Source: Bifidobacterium pseudolongum subsp. globosum (lineage in GTDB: Bacteria; Actinomycetota; Actinomycetes; Actinomycetales; Bifidobacteriaceae). Taken from it: a DNA stretch of 64,000 bases. The stretch is taken from contig NZ_JGZG01000004.1 of the NCBI RefSeq assembly GCF_000741295.1, positions 33,870 through 97,869 of the forward strand, given 5' to 3'. This document shows positions 37,727 to 46,617 of this stretch, one piece after another; the stretch's first letter is position 1, and every line of letters begins with the position of its first letter. The translations under genes and the position numbers were made by a program. The notes beneath the pieces were generated by a model. It saw only the letters and a program-made list of their open reading frames with translations, was not told where the DNA came from and made no database searches.

Positions 37727-38725
37727 TCACTCCACCGTCACGTCGGCGGGGAACATCTCGGCGATCATCTGCTTGAACGAGATGCCGTCGTCGAGCAGGC
37801 GCGTCACCGCCTTGGCGAGCGGCGTGGGCACATGGTACCGCTCGCCGAGGGCCACCACGGCGCTCGCCGTGGCGACGCCTTCGGCCACGCCGTTGCTCGC
37901 CTTCGTGGCTTCCTCCACGCTCATGCCCTTGCCCAGGTTGTAGCCGAAGGTGTAGTTGCGCGACAGCGGCGATCCGCATGTGGCGATCAGGTCGCCCACG
38001 CCGGCCAGACCGTAGAAGGTCTCGGGCAACGCGCCAGCCCCGGTGCCGACGTCCTTGATCTCGGTCAGGCCGCGTGTCTCGATCATCGCGGCCGTGTTCT
38101 CGCCGAAGCCCGCGCCATGCGCCATGCCCACGGCGAGCGCCACCACGTTCTTGAGCGATCCGCACAGTTCCAAGCCGATCACGTCGGCGGTGATGAAGGT
38201 CTTGAAGTAGTCGGTCGTGCACAGTTTCGCCACGCGGCGCGCCACGTCGATGTCGGTGCAGCCGACCACGGCGGCGGCGGGTTCGCGCGCGGCGATCTGC
38301 TTGCTCAGGTTCGGTCCCGAGATCGCCACAAAACGGTCGGTGGGCAGGTCGAGCGCCTCGGTGACCACCTGGTCCATGCGCTTGCCGGTCTTCTGCTCAA
38401 TGCCCTTCATCAGTGAGACGACCACGGCCTCGTCGGGGATCAGCCCCTTGAACTCCTCGAGCGCCTGGCGTGCGTACTGGGCGGCGATCGCCACGACGAC
38501 CACGTCGGCGTGTGCCACGGCCTCGGCGCGGTCGCCGGTCGCGGTCATCGAGTCGGGCAGCTTCTCCACGCTCGGCAGGCGAACCGGATTGCGGTGCTCG
38601 GTCTGGATCGCCTTGACGATTTCCGGCTCGATCGCCCACATCATCACATCGTTGCCGGCGTCCGCAAGCACCTGACCGAATGCCGTGCCCCATGCGCCGG
38701 CACCCAATACCGTAATATTCGCCAT
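37727..38725 (-). CDS. gpsA: Glycerol-3-phosphate dehydrogenase [NAD(P)+]
   Basis: Makes sn-glycerol 3-phosphate from dihydroxyacetone phosphate for phospholipid synthesis. 332 residues. The Rossmann motif is TVLGAGAWGTAFGQ, the substrate region is SGPNLSKQIA, and the catalytic Lys is in CGSLKNVVALAVGMA, followed by GFGENTAAMI. The acyltransferase plsC lies 98 bases upstream, so glycerol-3-phosphate supply and its acylation products are encoded side by side. Confidence 0.96.
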   Translation of the reverse strand: MANITVLGAGAWGTAFGQVLADAGNDVMMWAIEPEIVKAIQTEHRNPVRLPSVEKLPDSMTATGDRAEAVAHADVVVVAIAAQYARQALEEFKGLIPDEAVVVSLMKGIEQKTGKRMDQVVTEALDLPTDRFVAISGPNLSKQIAAREPAAAVVGCTDIDVARRVAKLCTTDYFKTFITADVIGLELCGSLKNVVALAVGMAHGAGFGENTAAMIETRGLTEIKDVGTGAGALPETFYGLAGVGDLIATCGSPLSRNYTFGYNLGKGMSVEEATKASNGVAEGVATASAVVALGERYHVPTPLAKAVTRLLDDGISFKQMIAEMFPADVTVE

Positions 38726-38823
38726 ACTCTGCTCCTTTTATCATTCAGCCGTGCCGCCGCGCATACGGTGGGCGGCGGTGCACTGGTTTCCATTGTTGGC
38801 CTTTTTGCGCGGGTCGCGCGTGA

Positions 38824-39780
38824 TTATGCTCTTGGCTGGGCGTGCGTGAGCGCACGCACATCCACCTGGTGCGGGTCGGCGAACGGCTCCGTCTCGGGCA
38901 CTTCCTTCATGATCCGGTAGTCGAAGAAGCCCTTCGGCGGCTGTTCGCCGCGGATGTTGGCCATCACGTTCTTCATGCGCACGCGGATGCGGCGCGCCAG
39001 TTCGTTCGCGTATTCGACCGGCGGCTCCGCGCCCCAGTCATCCATGCCTTCGAGCAGGTCGCTGTAGTCGAGGCGCTCGTCGTAGCACATGACGACGTTC
39101 TTGCGCGGCCACGGCCAAAAGTGGTTGATGCTCGCCGCCCCCCATGTGACGGCGCAGTACAGCGGGATCTGCCTGCCGAGCTGGCGCGAGGCCTCGAGCG
39201 CGATGAACCCGACGCCGTTCTTCATGCTCATCGGCCATTTCTGCGGGTCGCGCGTCACGGTGCCTTCCGGCCAGATTGTCAGGGGGCGCCCACCGGTCAG
39301 GATCGAGATCGATTCCTCTTCGATCTGGCGAGCCTTGCCGCTGCGTCGCGTGACCGGCTGCATGCCCACGGCGCGGAACCATTTGCCGATGATCGGCCAT
39401 TTGCCCATCTCGGCCTTGGCCATGTAGCGCGGACGGCGCCCCATTTCGAACATCGCAATCATCGGCACGAACACGTCGAATTGCGTCACATGCGTGGCGG
39501 CAGTGATGTATGGGCCGTCCACCGGCACGTTATCGAGCCCCCATGCGCGCGGCCGGCAGCTGGCGCGCAGCACCTTGGCGCAGCCCTCCATCAGGCGCGC
39601 GGTGAGCTTGGGGTTCTGTTCGTTGATCTCCTTCTCATTCGGCTCGATGCGCCCGGTCGGGTACGGGCGGGTCGGGTCCACGAGGTCGTATTGCGCCGCG
39701 AGCCTGGCGACCTGCGCGTCACTGAGCGGCTTGACCGCGGAGCGCGGCGACGGTTTTCCTTTGGATACCATGCGCTCCAT
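38824..39780 (-). CDS. plsC: 1-acyl-glycerol-3-phosphate acyltransferase family protein
   Basis: Phospholipid acyltransferase. About 318 residues. The HX4D catalytic box is THVTQFD (His97, Asp102), and the glycerophosphate motif WPEGTVTRD follows. Family members acylate lysophosphatidate at the membrane inner face. An N-terminal Lys/Pro-rich extension of about 60 residues precedes the domain. The start at 39780 is used; Met codons at 39807 and 39771 are alternatives. Directly upstream of gpsA. Confidence 0.9.
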   Translation of the reverse strand: MERMVSKGKPSPRSAVKPLSDAQVARLAAQYDLVDPTRPYPTGRIEPNEKEINEQNPKLTARLMEGCAKVLRASCRPRAWGLDNVPVDGPYITAATHVTQFDVFVPMIAMFEMGRRPRYMAKAEMGKWPIIGKWFRAVGMQPVTRRSGKARQIEEESISILTGGRPLTIWPEGTVTRDPQKWPMSMKNGVGFIALEASRQLGRQIPLYCAVTWGAASINHFWPWPRKNVVMCYDERLDYSDLLEGMDDWGAEPPVEYANELARRIRVRMKNVMANIRGEQPPKGFFDYRIMKEVPETEPFADPHQVDVRALTHAQPRA

Positions 39781-39844
39781 TGTGCCGCACCGCCGGTACA
39801 CGCCCACTCTTGGACCCCATGTGCAGCAGCACTTCCGTAGACGC

Positions 39845-39882
39845 GAACGACCCGGCCGTGCATGGCACAGGCCGGGTCGTTC
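39845..39882 (-). terminator. Hairpin after murA
   Basis: Perfect 13-base arms GAACGACCCGGCC (39845-39857) and GGCCGGGTCGTTC (39870-39882) with a 12-base loop, 18 bases after the murA stop. No T-run on either strand. Confidence 0.65.
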
Positions 39883-39900
39883 ATCGGTTGGTGCGAAGCG

Positions 39901-41226
39901 TCAGTCGATCTGCGCGCCGAGCGCAGTGAGCTTGCCGCGGAAATCGGCGTAGCCACGGTCGATGAGGCTGATGCCGCGCACGTCGGACGGGCCGTTCGCC
40001 GTCAACGCGGCGATCAGGTGGCTGAAACCTCCGCGCAGGTCCGGCACGTCGATGTCGCGGCCTTCGAGCGGCGTGGGCCCGAAGATCACCGCCGAATGCT
40101 TGTAGTTGCGCTGCTGGAAGCGGCACGGCAGCGAGCCGAGGCACTCGCGGTACAGCTGGATCGTGGCGCCCATCTGCGTGAGCGGCTTGGTGAAGCCGAA
40201 GCGGTTTTCGTACACCGTCTCGTGCACGATGCTCAGGCCGTTCGCCTGGGTCAGCGCCACGACAAGCGGCTGCTGCCAGTCGGTCATGAAGCCGGGGTGC
40301 ACGTCGGTCTCGATCGCGACGGGCTTGAGGTCGCCGCCCGGGTGCCAGAAGCGGATGCCCTTGTCGGTGATGTCGAACTCGCCGCCGATCTTGCGGAACA
40401 CGTTGAGGAACGTCATCATCTCAGGCTGCGTGGCGCCCTTCACGAACACGTCACCGTGCGTGGCGAGCGCGGCCGAAGCCCAGCTCGCCGCCTCGATGCG
40501 GTCGGTGAGCGCGGTGTGCGTGTAGCCTTTGAGCTCCTTGACGCCTTCGATGCGGAACGTGCGGTCCACGTCCACCGAGATGATCGCGCCCATCTTCTGC
40601 AGCACGGCCACCAGATCCATGATCTCGGGTTCGGTGGCGGCGCCGGAAAGCTCGGTCTTGCCGTCGGCGAGCACGGCCGCGAGCAGCGTCTGCTCGGTGG
40701 CGCCGACGGACGGGTACGGCAGGTGGATCTTCGCGCCATGCAGGCCGTTCGGGGCGGTGATGTGGATGCCGTCCTTATGCTCCTTGTCCACGTCCGCGCC
40801 GAGCTTGCGCAGCGTCTCCAAGTGGAAGTCGATCGGGCGGCCGCCGATGTTGCAGCCGCCGAGCGCGGGGATGAACGCCTCGCCCAAACGGTGCAGCAGC
40901 GGTCCGGAGAACAGGATCGGGATACGGCTCGAGCCGGAGAGCGTGTCCACGTCGGCCACGTCGGCGAGCTGCACGTTCTTCGCGTCGATCGTCACAATGC
41001 CGTCGTCGCCGTTCACGTCCACGTCCACGCCGTGCAGGCGCAGCAGGTCGGAGACCACGTGCACGTCGCGGATCTCGGGCACGTTCTTCAGCACCGACGT
41101 GCCGGGCGCCAGCAGCGCCGCCACCATGGCCTTGCTCACGAAGTTCTTGGCGCCGCGCACCTTGATGGTACCGTTGAGCGGCTTGCCGCCCACAACATGC
41201 AGCACGTCATCTGTTGTTTCGACCAC
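39901..41226 (-). CDS. murA: UDP-N-acetylglucosamine 1-carboxyvinyltransferase
   Basis: First committed step of peptidoglycan synthesis: transfers enolpyruvate from PEP to UDP-GlcNAc. About 441 residues. RGAKNFVSKA carries the active-site Lys27, and ALGGCNIGGRPIDFHLE carries Cys125, the residue alkylated by fosfomycin; mycobacteria have Asp there. GTG 41226 is chosen as start because AGAGGA stands six bases upstream; the GTG at 41253 would add nine residues without a ribosome site. Followed by a hairpin, then plsC. Confidence 0.95.
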   Translation of the reverse strand: MVETTDDVLHVVGGKPLNGTIKVRGAKNFVSKAMVAALLAPGTSVLKNVPEIRDVHVVSDLLRLHGVDVDVNGDDGIVTIDAKNVQLADVADVDTLSGSSRIPILFSGPLLHRLGEAFIPALGGCNIGGRPIDFHLETLRKLGADVDKEHKDGIHITAPNGLHGAKIHLPYPSVGATEQTLLAAVLADGKTELSGAATEPEIMDLVAVLQKMGAIISVDVDRTFRIEGVKELKGYTHTALTDRIEAASWASAALATHGDVFVKGATQPEMMTFLNVFRKIGGEFDITDKGIRFWHPGGDLKPVAIETDVHPGFMTDWQQPLVVALTQANGLSIVHETVYENRFGFTKPLTQMGATIQLYRECLGSLPCRFQQRNYKHSAVIFGPTPLEGRDIDVPDLRGGFSHLIAALTANGPSDVRGISLIDRGYADFRGKLTALGAQID

Positions 41227-41460
41227 GTCTATCCTCTTTCGCCAGTGGTGCACACAATGCGCGGCGCCGGCGCATGGTCCGGTGCCGCGTGTGGGCCGAG
41301 TCTGATTGTCTGGTTATCTCTACAGTCGGGCGCGCGGTTTTATTTCCGCGCCGCGCCGCGCCGGCAGTCCGTCCGGCGGCGATGTCAGGCAACCAGTTTG
41401 CCATAAGGCATGTAATATGCGTGGCGCGTGTGAGGTGCCGGCGCGCGCCACGGGCGGGCG

Positions 41461-42814
41461 TCAGGCGCCCTGCTCGGCCACGGCCTTCGCGGCCACCGCG
41501 CCCACGTAGTAGACGGGCTGGTCGAAGTTCGGTTGGAACAGGAAGTCCACGTTCGCCAACATGTCGATTGTGAACCCGGCTTGGATGGCCACGCTCACCG
41601 TGTTCGCCGCGCCCGAGATGTCCGCCGTCGAGCAGAATTGGGCGCCCTTGACGAGCCGTGTCTGCGGGTCCCAGCTCAGGATCGACGTGACCGGCGCGGT
41701 AGAGAGCATGAACGCCGGGCGGTAATCCTCCACGAGTTCGGTCGAGCGCACGTCCAAGCCGCGGCGGTCGGCGGTCGGCGGTCGCCTGTGTCAGGCCGCT
41801 CGCCGCAAGCGACAGGTCGTAGAGCTGCACGGCGCTCGTGGCCTGCGTGCCCATGTATGTGCGCGTCGGTGTGTCGATGTTCAGGCCGATCAGCGTGCCC
41901 TGGCGCACGGCGTTCGTGGCGAGCGGGATGTAGTCGAGCTCGCCCGTCGGGTTGTAGCGCACGGTGGCGCTGTCGCCGGCGGCGTACACGTACGGCACCG
42001 AAGCCTGCATGTACTCGTTCGTGATGATCGCGCCGTTGGCGAGCGTGTCCACCTGGCCGCGCACCAGGTCGGTGTTCGGCAGGAACCCGGCGGCGAGCAC
42101 GGCGAACTGCGCGGTGTAGGCGCCTCCGGTCGTGGTCACGGTCACCGTGCCGTCGGCGTTGTCGGTGAACGCGGTCACCTTCTCGCCGAGCGCGAGCGTC
42201 ACGCCGTGCTTGCGGTAGCGCTCCTCCACCTGGTCGGTGATGAGCTTGTCGAAATTGTTGGCGAGCACGCGGTCGGCGGCATCGATGAGCGTCGTCTCCA
42301 CGCCGATCGTGCTGAACTGTTCGGCCAGTTCGGCGCCGATGTAGCCGGCGCCAATCACCACGACCGATTTCGCGTCGTGCGCGCGCTCCTTGATCTGCAC
42401 CGCGTTGTCCCAGTTCTTGCACAGCTGCACGCGGTCGGATTCGATGCCGGGGATAGACGGCACTACCGGGCGCGAACCGGTGGTGACCACGAGCTTGTCG
42501 AACTGCAGCGTCTGCGAGTCGCCGGTCTCCAGACTGCGAAACTCAAGCGTCTTGCCGGCCACGTCGATGTCGGTCACGTCGGTGCGCATGTGCATCGTGG
42601 CGCCGAGCTTCTCGAGTTCGGCGGGCGAGGAATAGAACATCTTGCGCGGGCCGGACACATGGTCGCCCACCCACAGCGCGATGCCGCACGAAAGGAACGA
42701 AAGCGTGTCGCCGCGCTCGAATACGTGCACGCTCCAATCGGGGTGCTCGCGCAGGATCGAGGTGGCGGCGAATGTGCCGGCATGGGTGCAGCCGACGATG
42801 GCGACGGTGGTCAT
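41461..42814 (-). pseudogene. nox: NADH oxidase / CoA-disulfide-reductase-like flavoprotein, frameshifted
   Basis: FAD/NAD(P)H-dependent oxidase of the Nox/Npx/Cdr group, which in bifidobacteria removes oxygen. The first 355 residues are intact in one frame: FAD motif VAIVGCTHAGTFAA, redox Cys42 in LSFLSCGIAL, NADH motif VVVIGAGYIGAELAEQF, and YAAGDSATV. After TQATADRR the frame shifts, and the C-terminal dimerisation domain (LDVRSTELVEDYRPAFM to VAEQGA) continues in another frame to 41461. The break lies in three tandem copies of a heptamer (41762-41782); two copies would restore one open frame. The start at 42814 has CGGAGTT upstream. Could be phase-variable, decayed, or a sequencing artefact. 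Confidence 0.85.
41762..41782. repeat. Heptamer tandem repeat (CGGCGGT)x3 inside nox
   Basis: Three exact consecutive copies of CGGCGGT at 41762-41768, 41769-41775 and 41776-41782. A heptamer is not a multiple of three, so gain or loss of one unit switches the reading frame of nox. Confidence 0.95.
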
Positions 42815-42956
42815 GGCAACTCCGTACAAGTGCTGTGCCCGTCCGCGGGGTGCGGACGGGCACCAAGCGGGCGTGCTCTCGGCGCACGCCCGTGTACTAG
42901 TTGCGATGATAGGCTTCCGAACCGCGCCGCGGCGGCTGTTCGCGCTTCGCCTAGAA

Positions 42957-43235
42957 TTAGTCGCCGCCCAGATCGAAGGCGGCCTGCTCGTCTTCCCGGG
43001 AGTAGGTGCGGAAGGCCATCAGGGTCTGGGTGCCGACCACGCCGTCCACCTTGGCGATCCCCTCGGGGATCACACTCGTCAGGTCCTCGAAGTGGTCGGT
43101 GGACACCACGGCCACCAGATCCACGTCGCCCGCAACCGAATAGACGTCCTGCACGCCCTCGAGTTCGACGATGCGTTTCGCCGCCTCGCTCACCATGTCG
43201 CTTTCCGTGGTGATGAGCACAATCGCATCAGCCAT
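42957..43235 (-). CDS. Stand-alone Lrp/AsnC ligand-binding domain protein
   Basis: 92 residues with the alpha/beta RAM fold of Lrp/AsnC regulators (MADAIVLITTESD, DVYSVAGDVDLVAVVST, VVGTQTLMAFRTYS) and no HTH. Such small proteins bind amino acids and may assemble with full-length Lrp proteins. GGAGGCAGC precedes the ATG at 43235. It lies about 50 bases after leuD on the same strand, so it may be read with leuCD and respond to leucine-pathway amino acids. Confidence 0.85.
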   Translation of the reverse strand: MADAIVLITTESDMVSEAAKRIVELEGVQDVYSVAGDVDLVAVVSTDHFEDLTSVIPEGIAKVDGVVGTQTLMAFRTYSREDEQAAFDLGGD

Positions 43236-43285
43236 GCTGCCTCCTTGTTCGTTACTGGTGATGCCTCCCATGCTACGACGTGGCC

Positions 43286-43966
43286 TCAGCGTTCAGCAAT
43301 CGGGCCGGGCCAGTCGGCCGCCTCGGGTTCACGGGCGGAGACCACGGCGGCCTCGGGTTCGCGCAGCACCGGGATCGTCTTCGGCTTGAACGGGAAGCGC
43401 TCGGCGCGCATCTTCTCATAGGCCGCGATGTCGTCTTCGTGCTGCAGCGTCAGGTCGATGTCGTCGTAGCCGTTCATGAGGCGCCAGCGCACGTAGTCGT
43501 TCACTTCGAACGGCAGCACCACGTCGCCGCACGTCACAGTGCGGTCCTCGAGGTTCACCGTCATCTGGCGGCCCGGCTCCTCTTCGAGCAGCTTCCACAG
43601 CAGCTCCACGGACTCCTGCGGCATGATCGCGGCGAGCACGCCGTTCTTGGCGGTGTTGCCGTAGAAGATGTCCGCGAAGCGCGGCGCGATCACCACGCGG
43701 AAGCCGTAGTCGTGCAGCGCCCACACCGCGTGTTCGCGCGACGATCCGATGCCGAAGTCGGGGCCGGCCACCAGGATCTTGCCATCCGCGTATTCCGGCT
43801 TGTTGAGCACGAAGTCCGGATTGCGGCGCCACGCGTAGAACAGCGCGTCGTCGAAGCCGGTGCGCGTCACGCGCTTGAGGAACACGGCGGGAATGATCTG
43901 GTCGGTGTCTACGTTCGAGCGGCGCAGCGGCACGCCCGTACCGGTGAGTGTGGTGAGTTTTTCCAT
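43286..43966 (-). CDS. leuD: 3-isopropylmalate dehydratase small subunit
   Basis: Swivelling-domain subunit of isopropylmalate isomerase in leucine synthesis. 226 residues. Key segments: [19 protein letters not shown], the active-site loop [17 protein letters not shown], and [15 protein letters not shown]. It follows leuC by 54 bases in one transcription unit. Confidence 0.95.
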   Translation of the reverse strand: MEKLTTLTGTGVPLRRSNVDTDQIIPAVFLKRVTRTGFDDALFYAWRRNPDFVLNKPEYADGKILVAGPDFGIGSSREHAVWALHDYGFRVVIAPRFADIFYGNTAKNGVLAAIMPQESVELLWKLLEEEPGRQMTVNLEDRTVTCGDVVLPFEVNDYVRWRLMNGYDDIDLTLQHEDDIAAYEKMRAERFPFKPKTIPVLREPEAAVVSAREPEAADWPGPIAER

Positions 43967-44020
43967 CGTTGAATCAACATCCTCTGTTCAAAAATCGGTC
44001 TGGATAAGCCGGAGCCATGC

Positions 44021-45424
44021 TCACAGGTCGGCCGGTGTGGAGATCGTGCCCCGGATCGCCGTGGCCGCGGCCACGGCCGGCGACGCGAGGTGCGTGCGCG
44101 AGCCCTTGCCCTGACGGCCTTCGAAATTGCGGTTCGACGTAGAGATGGAGCGCTCGCCCACCACGAGCTTGTCCGGGTTCATGCCCAGGCACATCGAGCA
44201 GCCGGCGTTGCGCCATTCCGCGCCGAACTCGGTGAAGATGCGGTCGAGGCCCTCTTCCTCCGCCTGCAGGCGGATGCGTGACGACGCCGGCACCACGAGC
44301 ACGCGGTGGATCGAATCCGCCTTCTTGCGGCCCTTCATGATCTCGGCGGCGATGCGCAGATCCTCGATGCGACCATTGGTGCACGATCCGATGAACACCG
44401 TGTCCACGGGGATGTCGCGGATCGGCGTGCCCGGCTCGAGTCCCATGTAGGCGAGCGCGCGCTCCGCGGCGGCGCGTTCGGTCGCGTCGGCGAAGTCCTC
44501 TGGCGCGGGGATGCTCGCGGAGATCGGCAGGCCCTGGCCGGGGTTGGTGCCCCACGTGACAAAGGGCTCCAGGTCCCCGGCGCGCAGCGTCACCTCGGCG
44601 TCGAACACGGCGTCGTCGTCGGTCCTGAGCGTCTTCCAGTATTCGACCGCCTGGTCCCACAGCTCGCCCTGCGGCGCGTGCGGGCGGCCCTTCAGATACT
44701 CGAAGGTCGTCTCGTCGGGCGCGATCATGCCGGCGCGCGCGCCCGCTTCGATGCTCATGTTGCAGATCGTCATGCGCGCGTCCATCGAAAGGTTCTCGAT
44801 GGCCTTGCCGCGGTACTCGAGCACGTAGCCTTGGCCGCCGCCGGTGCCGATCTTCGCGATGATCGCCAGGATGATGTCTTTGGCGCTCACGTCTTCGGGC
44901 AGGTCGCCCTCGATGTTGATGGCCATGGTCTTGAACGGCTTGAGGCTCAACGTCTGCGTGGCCATCACATGCTCCACTTCGGAGGTGCCGATGCCGAACG
45001 CAAGCGCGCCGAACGCGCCATGGGTCGAGGTGTGTGAGTCGCCGCACACGATCGTCATGCCGGGCTGCGTGAGTCCGAGCATCGGCGCGAAGGCGTGCAC
45101 GATGCCTTGGTCCGCGTCGCCGAGCGGGTGCAGGCGCACACCGAACTCACGGCAGTTCCGTTCGAGCGTGCTCAGCTGTGTGGCGCTCGTTTCGTCCGGG
45201 TTCGGCCTGTCGATGTCGACTGTAGGCGTGTTGTGGTCTTCGGTGGCGATGAGCTGGTCCACGTGGCGCGGGGTGCGGCCGGCGAGTCGCAGGCCTTCGA
45301 ACGCCTGCGGGCTCGTCACCTCGTGCATGAGCATCAGGTCGATGTACAGCAGATCCGGAGCACCGTCGTCACCCTTACGGACCAAATGATCAGCCCAGAC
45401 TTTCTCGGCCAACGTCATTCCCAT
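44021..45424 (-). CDS. leuC: 3-isopropylmalate dehydratase large subunit
   Basis: Aconitase-family subunit with a [4Fe-4S] cluster that isomerises isopropylmalate. 467 residues. The cluster ligands are the Cys in [13 protein letters not shown] and the pair in [29 protein letters not shown] and the C-terminal [12 protein letters not shown] are typical. Divergent from an IclR-type regulator across a 284-base region. Confidence 0.96.
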   Translation of the reverse strand: MGMTLAEKVWADHLVRKGDDGAPDLLYIDLMLMHEVTSPQAFEGLRLAGRTPRHVDQLIATEDHNTPTVDIDRPNPDETSATQLSTLERNCREFGVRLHPLGDADQGIVHAFAPMLGLTQPGMTIVCGDSHTSTHGAFGALAFGIGTSEVEHVMATQTLSLKPFKTMAINIEGDLPEDVSAKDIILAIIAKIGTGGGQGYVLEYRGKAIENLSMDARMTICNMSIEAGARAGMIAPDETTFEYLKGRPHAPQGELWDQAVEYWKTLRTDDDAVFDAEVTLRAGDLEPFVTWGTNPGQGLPISASIPAPEDFADATERAAAERALAYMGLEPGTPIRDIPVDTVFIGSCTNGRIEDLRIAAEIMKGRKKADSIHRVLVVPASSRIRLQAEEEGLDRIFTEFGAEWRNAGCSMCLGMNPDKLVVGERSISTSNRNFEGRQGKGSRTHLASPAVAAATAIRGTISTPADL

Positions 45425-45708
45425 AGGTGGATCCTCCTCAGAGTATTCAAAGGCGCAGGAGCGTGTGTGGCGATGCCGTTGCCCGGCCCTGCGTTGTTCA
45501 CGTCCATATAGCGTATGGGTTGATTAGTCAAGACTTCCGCAATATGCCGGTATGTGAGATGTAGAAGTTTGATGGAGAAATGTTGCACTGCGCAACCGTT
45601 GGAATGACAACGATTTCAACGGTGTAGCGGCACGGTTCCGACACCTAGGACACGAGTTTTAGACGCCTCGCTTTTGCGTTTCAGAATGTGAGATGGCATA
45701 ATTCAACC
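45425..45708. promoter_or_regulatory. leuCD / IclR divergent control region
   Basis: Lower GC than the flanks. It contains a direct repeat ATGTGAGATG (45552-45561 and 45686-45695, the second just before the regulator start), an inverted repeat GTTGC/GCAAC (45582-45586, 45592-45596) and ACCGTTG/CAACGGT (45595-45601, 45617-45623). These are candidate binding sites for the adjacent IclR protein; none matches a motif known with certainty. Confidence 0.55.
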
Positions 45709-46527
45709 ATGACTTCAAATACGCTTTCCGCAGAATCCAAACAGCGCATCGACGCTGAGTCCACCGCTGCTTCCCCAGCGGAAGCGGCACAACCGGCCGA
45801 CAACGAGATCCACTCCGGCGTGGGGGTGCTCGACAAGACGGTCAAGATCCTCGACGCGCTCGAGTCCGGCCCCGCCACGCTCGGCCAGCTCGTGACCGCC
45901 ACGAAGCTCGCACGCCCCACCGCGCACCGTCTGGCGATCGCACTCGAACGCCACCGCTTTGTGCTGCGCGACCAGCACGGACGCTTCGTGCTTGGCTCGC
46001 GCTTCGCCGAGCTCGCGGCCGCCGCAGGCGAAGACCGCCTGCTCGCCGCCGCCGGCCCGATCCTGCAGACCCTGCTCGACCGCACGGGCGAATCCGCGCA
46101 GATCTACCGCCGCCAAGGCGAACAGCGCGTGTGCATCGCCGCCGTGGAGCGCGCGAGCGGGCTGCGCGACTCGATTCCCGTGGGCGCCATGCTGTCGATG
46201 GAGGCCGGTTCCGCCGCGCAGATCCTGCTCGCGTGGGAGGATTCCGACCGCCTGCACCAGGGCTTGCGCCACGCGCGCTTCTCGTCGGCGAAGCTCGCCG
46301 CCGTGCGCAAGCGCGGCTGGGCCGAGTCGATCAACGAACGCGACGAGGGCGTGTGCTCGATCTCCGCGCCGATCCGCAACGCCTCCGGCCAAGTGATCGC
46401 CGCGATCTCCATCTCGGGCCCGAGCGGCCGCATGGGCTCGAACCCCGGCCACCGCTACGCACCGCTCGTCATGGGCGCCGGCAAGTACCTGACCGACGCC
46501 CTGATCAAGGCCAGCGCCAGCCGCTGA
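45709..46527 (+). CDS. ltbR: IclR-family regulator (LtbR/NdgR-like)
   Basis: 272 residues. An Ala/Glu-rich leader of about 38 residues precedes the winged HTH (about 40-95: GVGVLDKTVKILDAL, LGQLVTATKLARPTAHRLAIAL). The effector domain follows (about 110-270: RQGEQRVCIAAVERASGLRDSIPVG, in part, and GVCSISAPI). In actinobacteria the IclR regulator divergent from leuCD controls leucine (and often tryptophan or valine) genes, and this arrangement is conserved here. The start at 45709 has no strong ribosome site; leader residues before the HTH vary in the family. Confidence 0.85.
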   Translation: MTSNTLSAESKQRIDAESTAASPAEAAQPADNEIHSGVGVLDKTVKILDALESGPATLGQLVTATKLARPTAHRLAIALERHRFVLRDQHGRFVLGSRFAELAAAAGEDRLLAAAGPILQTLLDRTGESAQIYRRQGEQRVCIAAVERASGLRDSIPVGAMLSMEAGSAAQILLAWEDSDRLHQGLRHARFSSAKLAAVRKRGWAESINERDEGVCSISAPIRNASGQVIAAISISGPSGRMGSNPGHRYAPLVMGAGKYLTDALIKASASR

Positions 46528-46617
46528 CCCGCACGATGCGTGGTAGCCGCGTGCGCGCGCACCACGCACCCCTCAAAGCACTGCCCGTAACGGCCGATTG
46601 CCAACGATGGCCGGCGG

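Noticed and set aside
41207..41460. C-terminal extension of the NADH oxidase frame
   Set aside because: It is the out-of-frame tail after the heptamer shift, running into the murA start; the true C-terminus is in the other frame.
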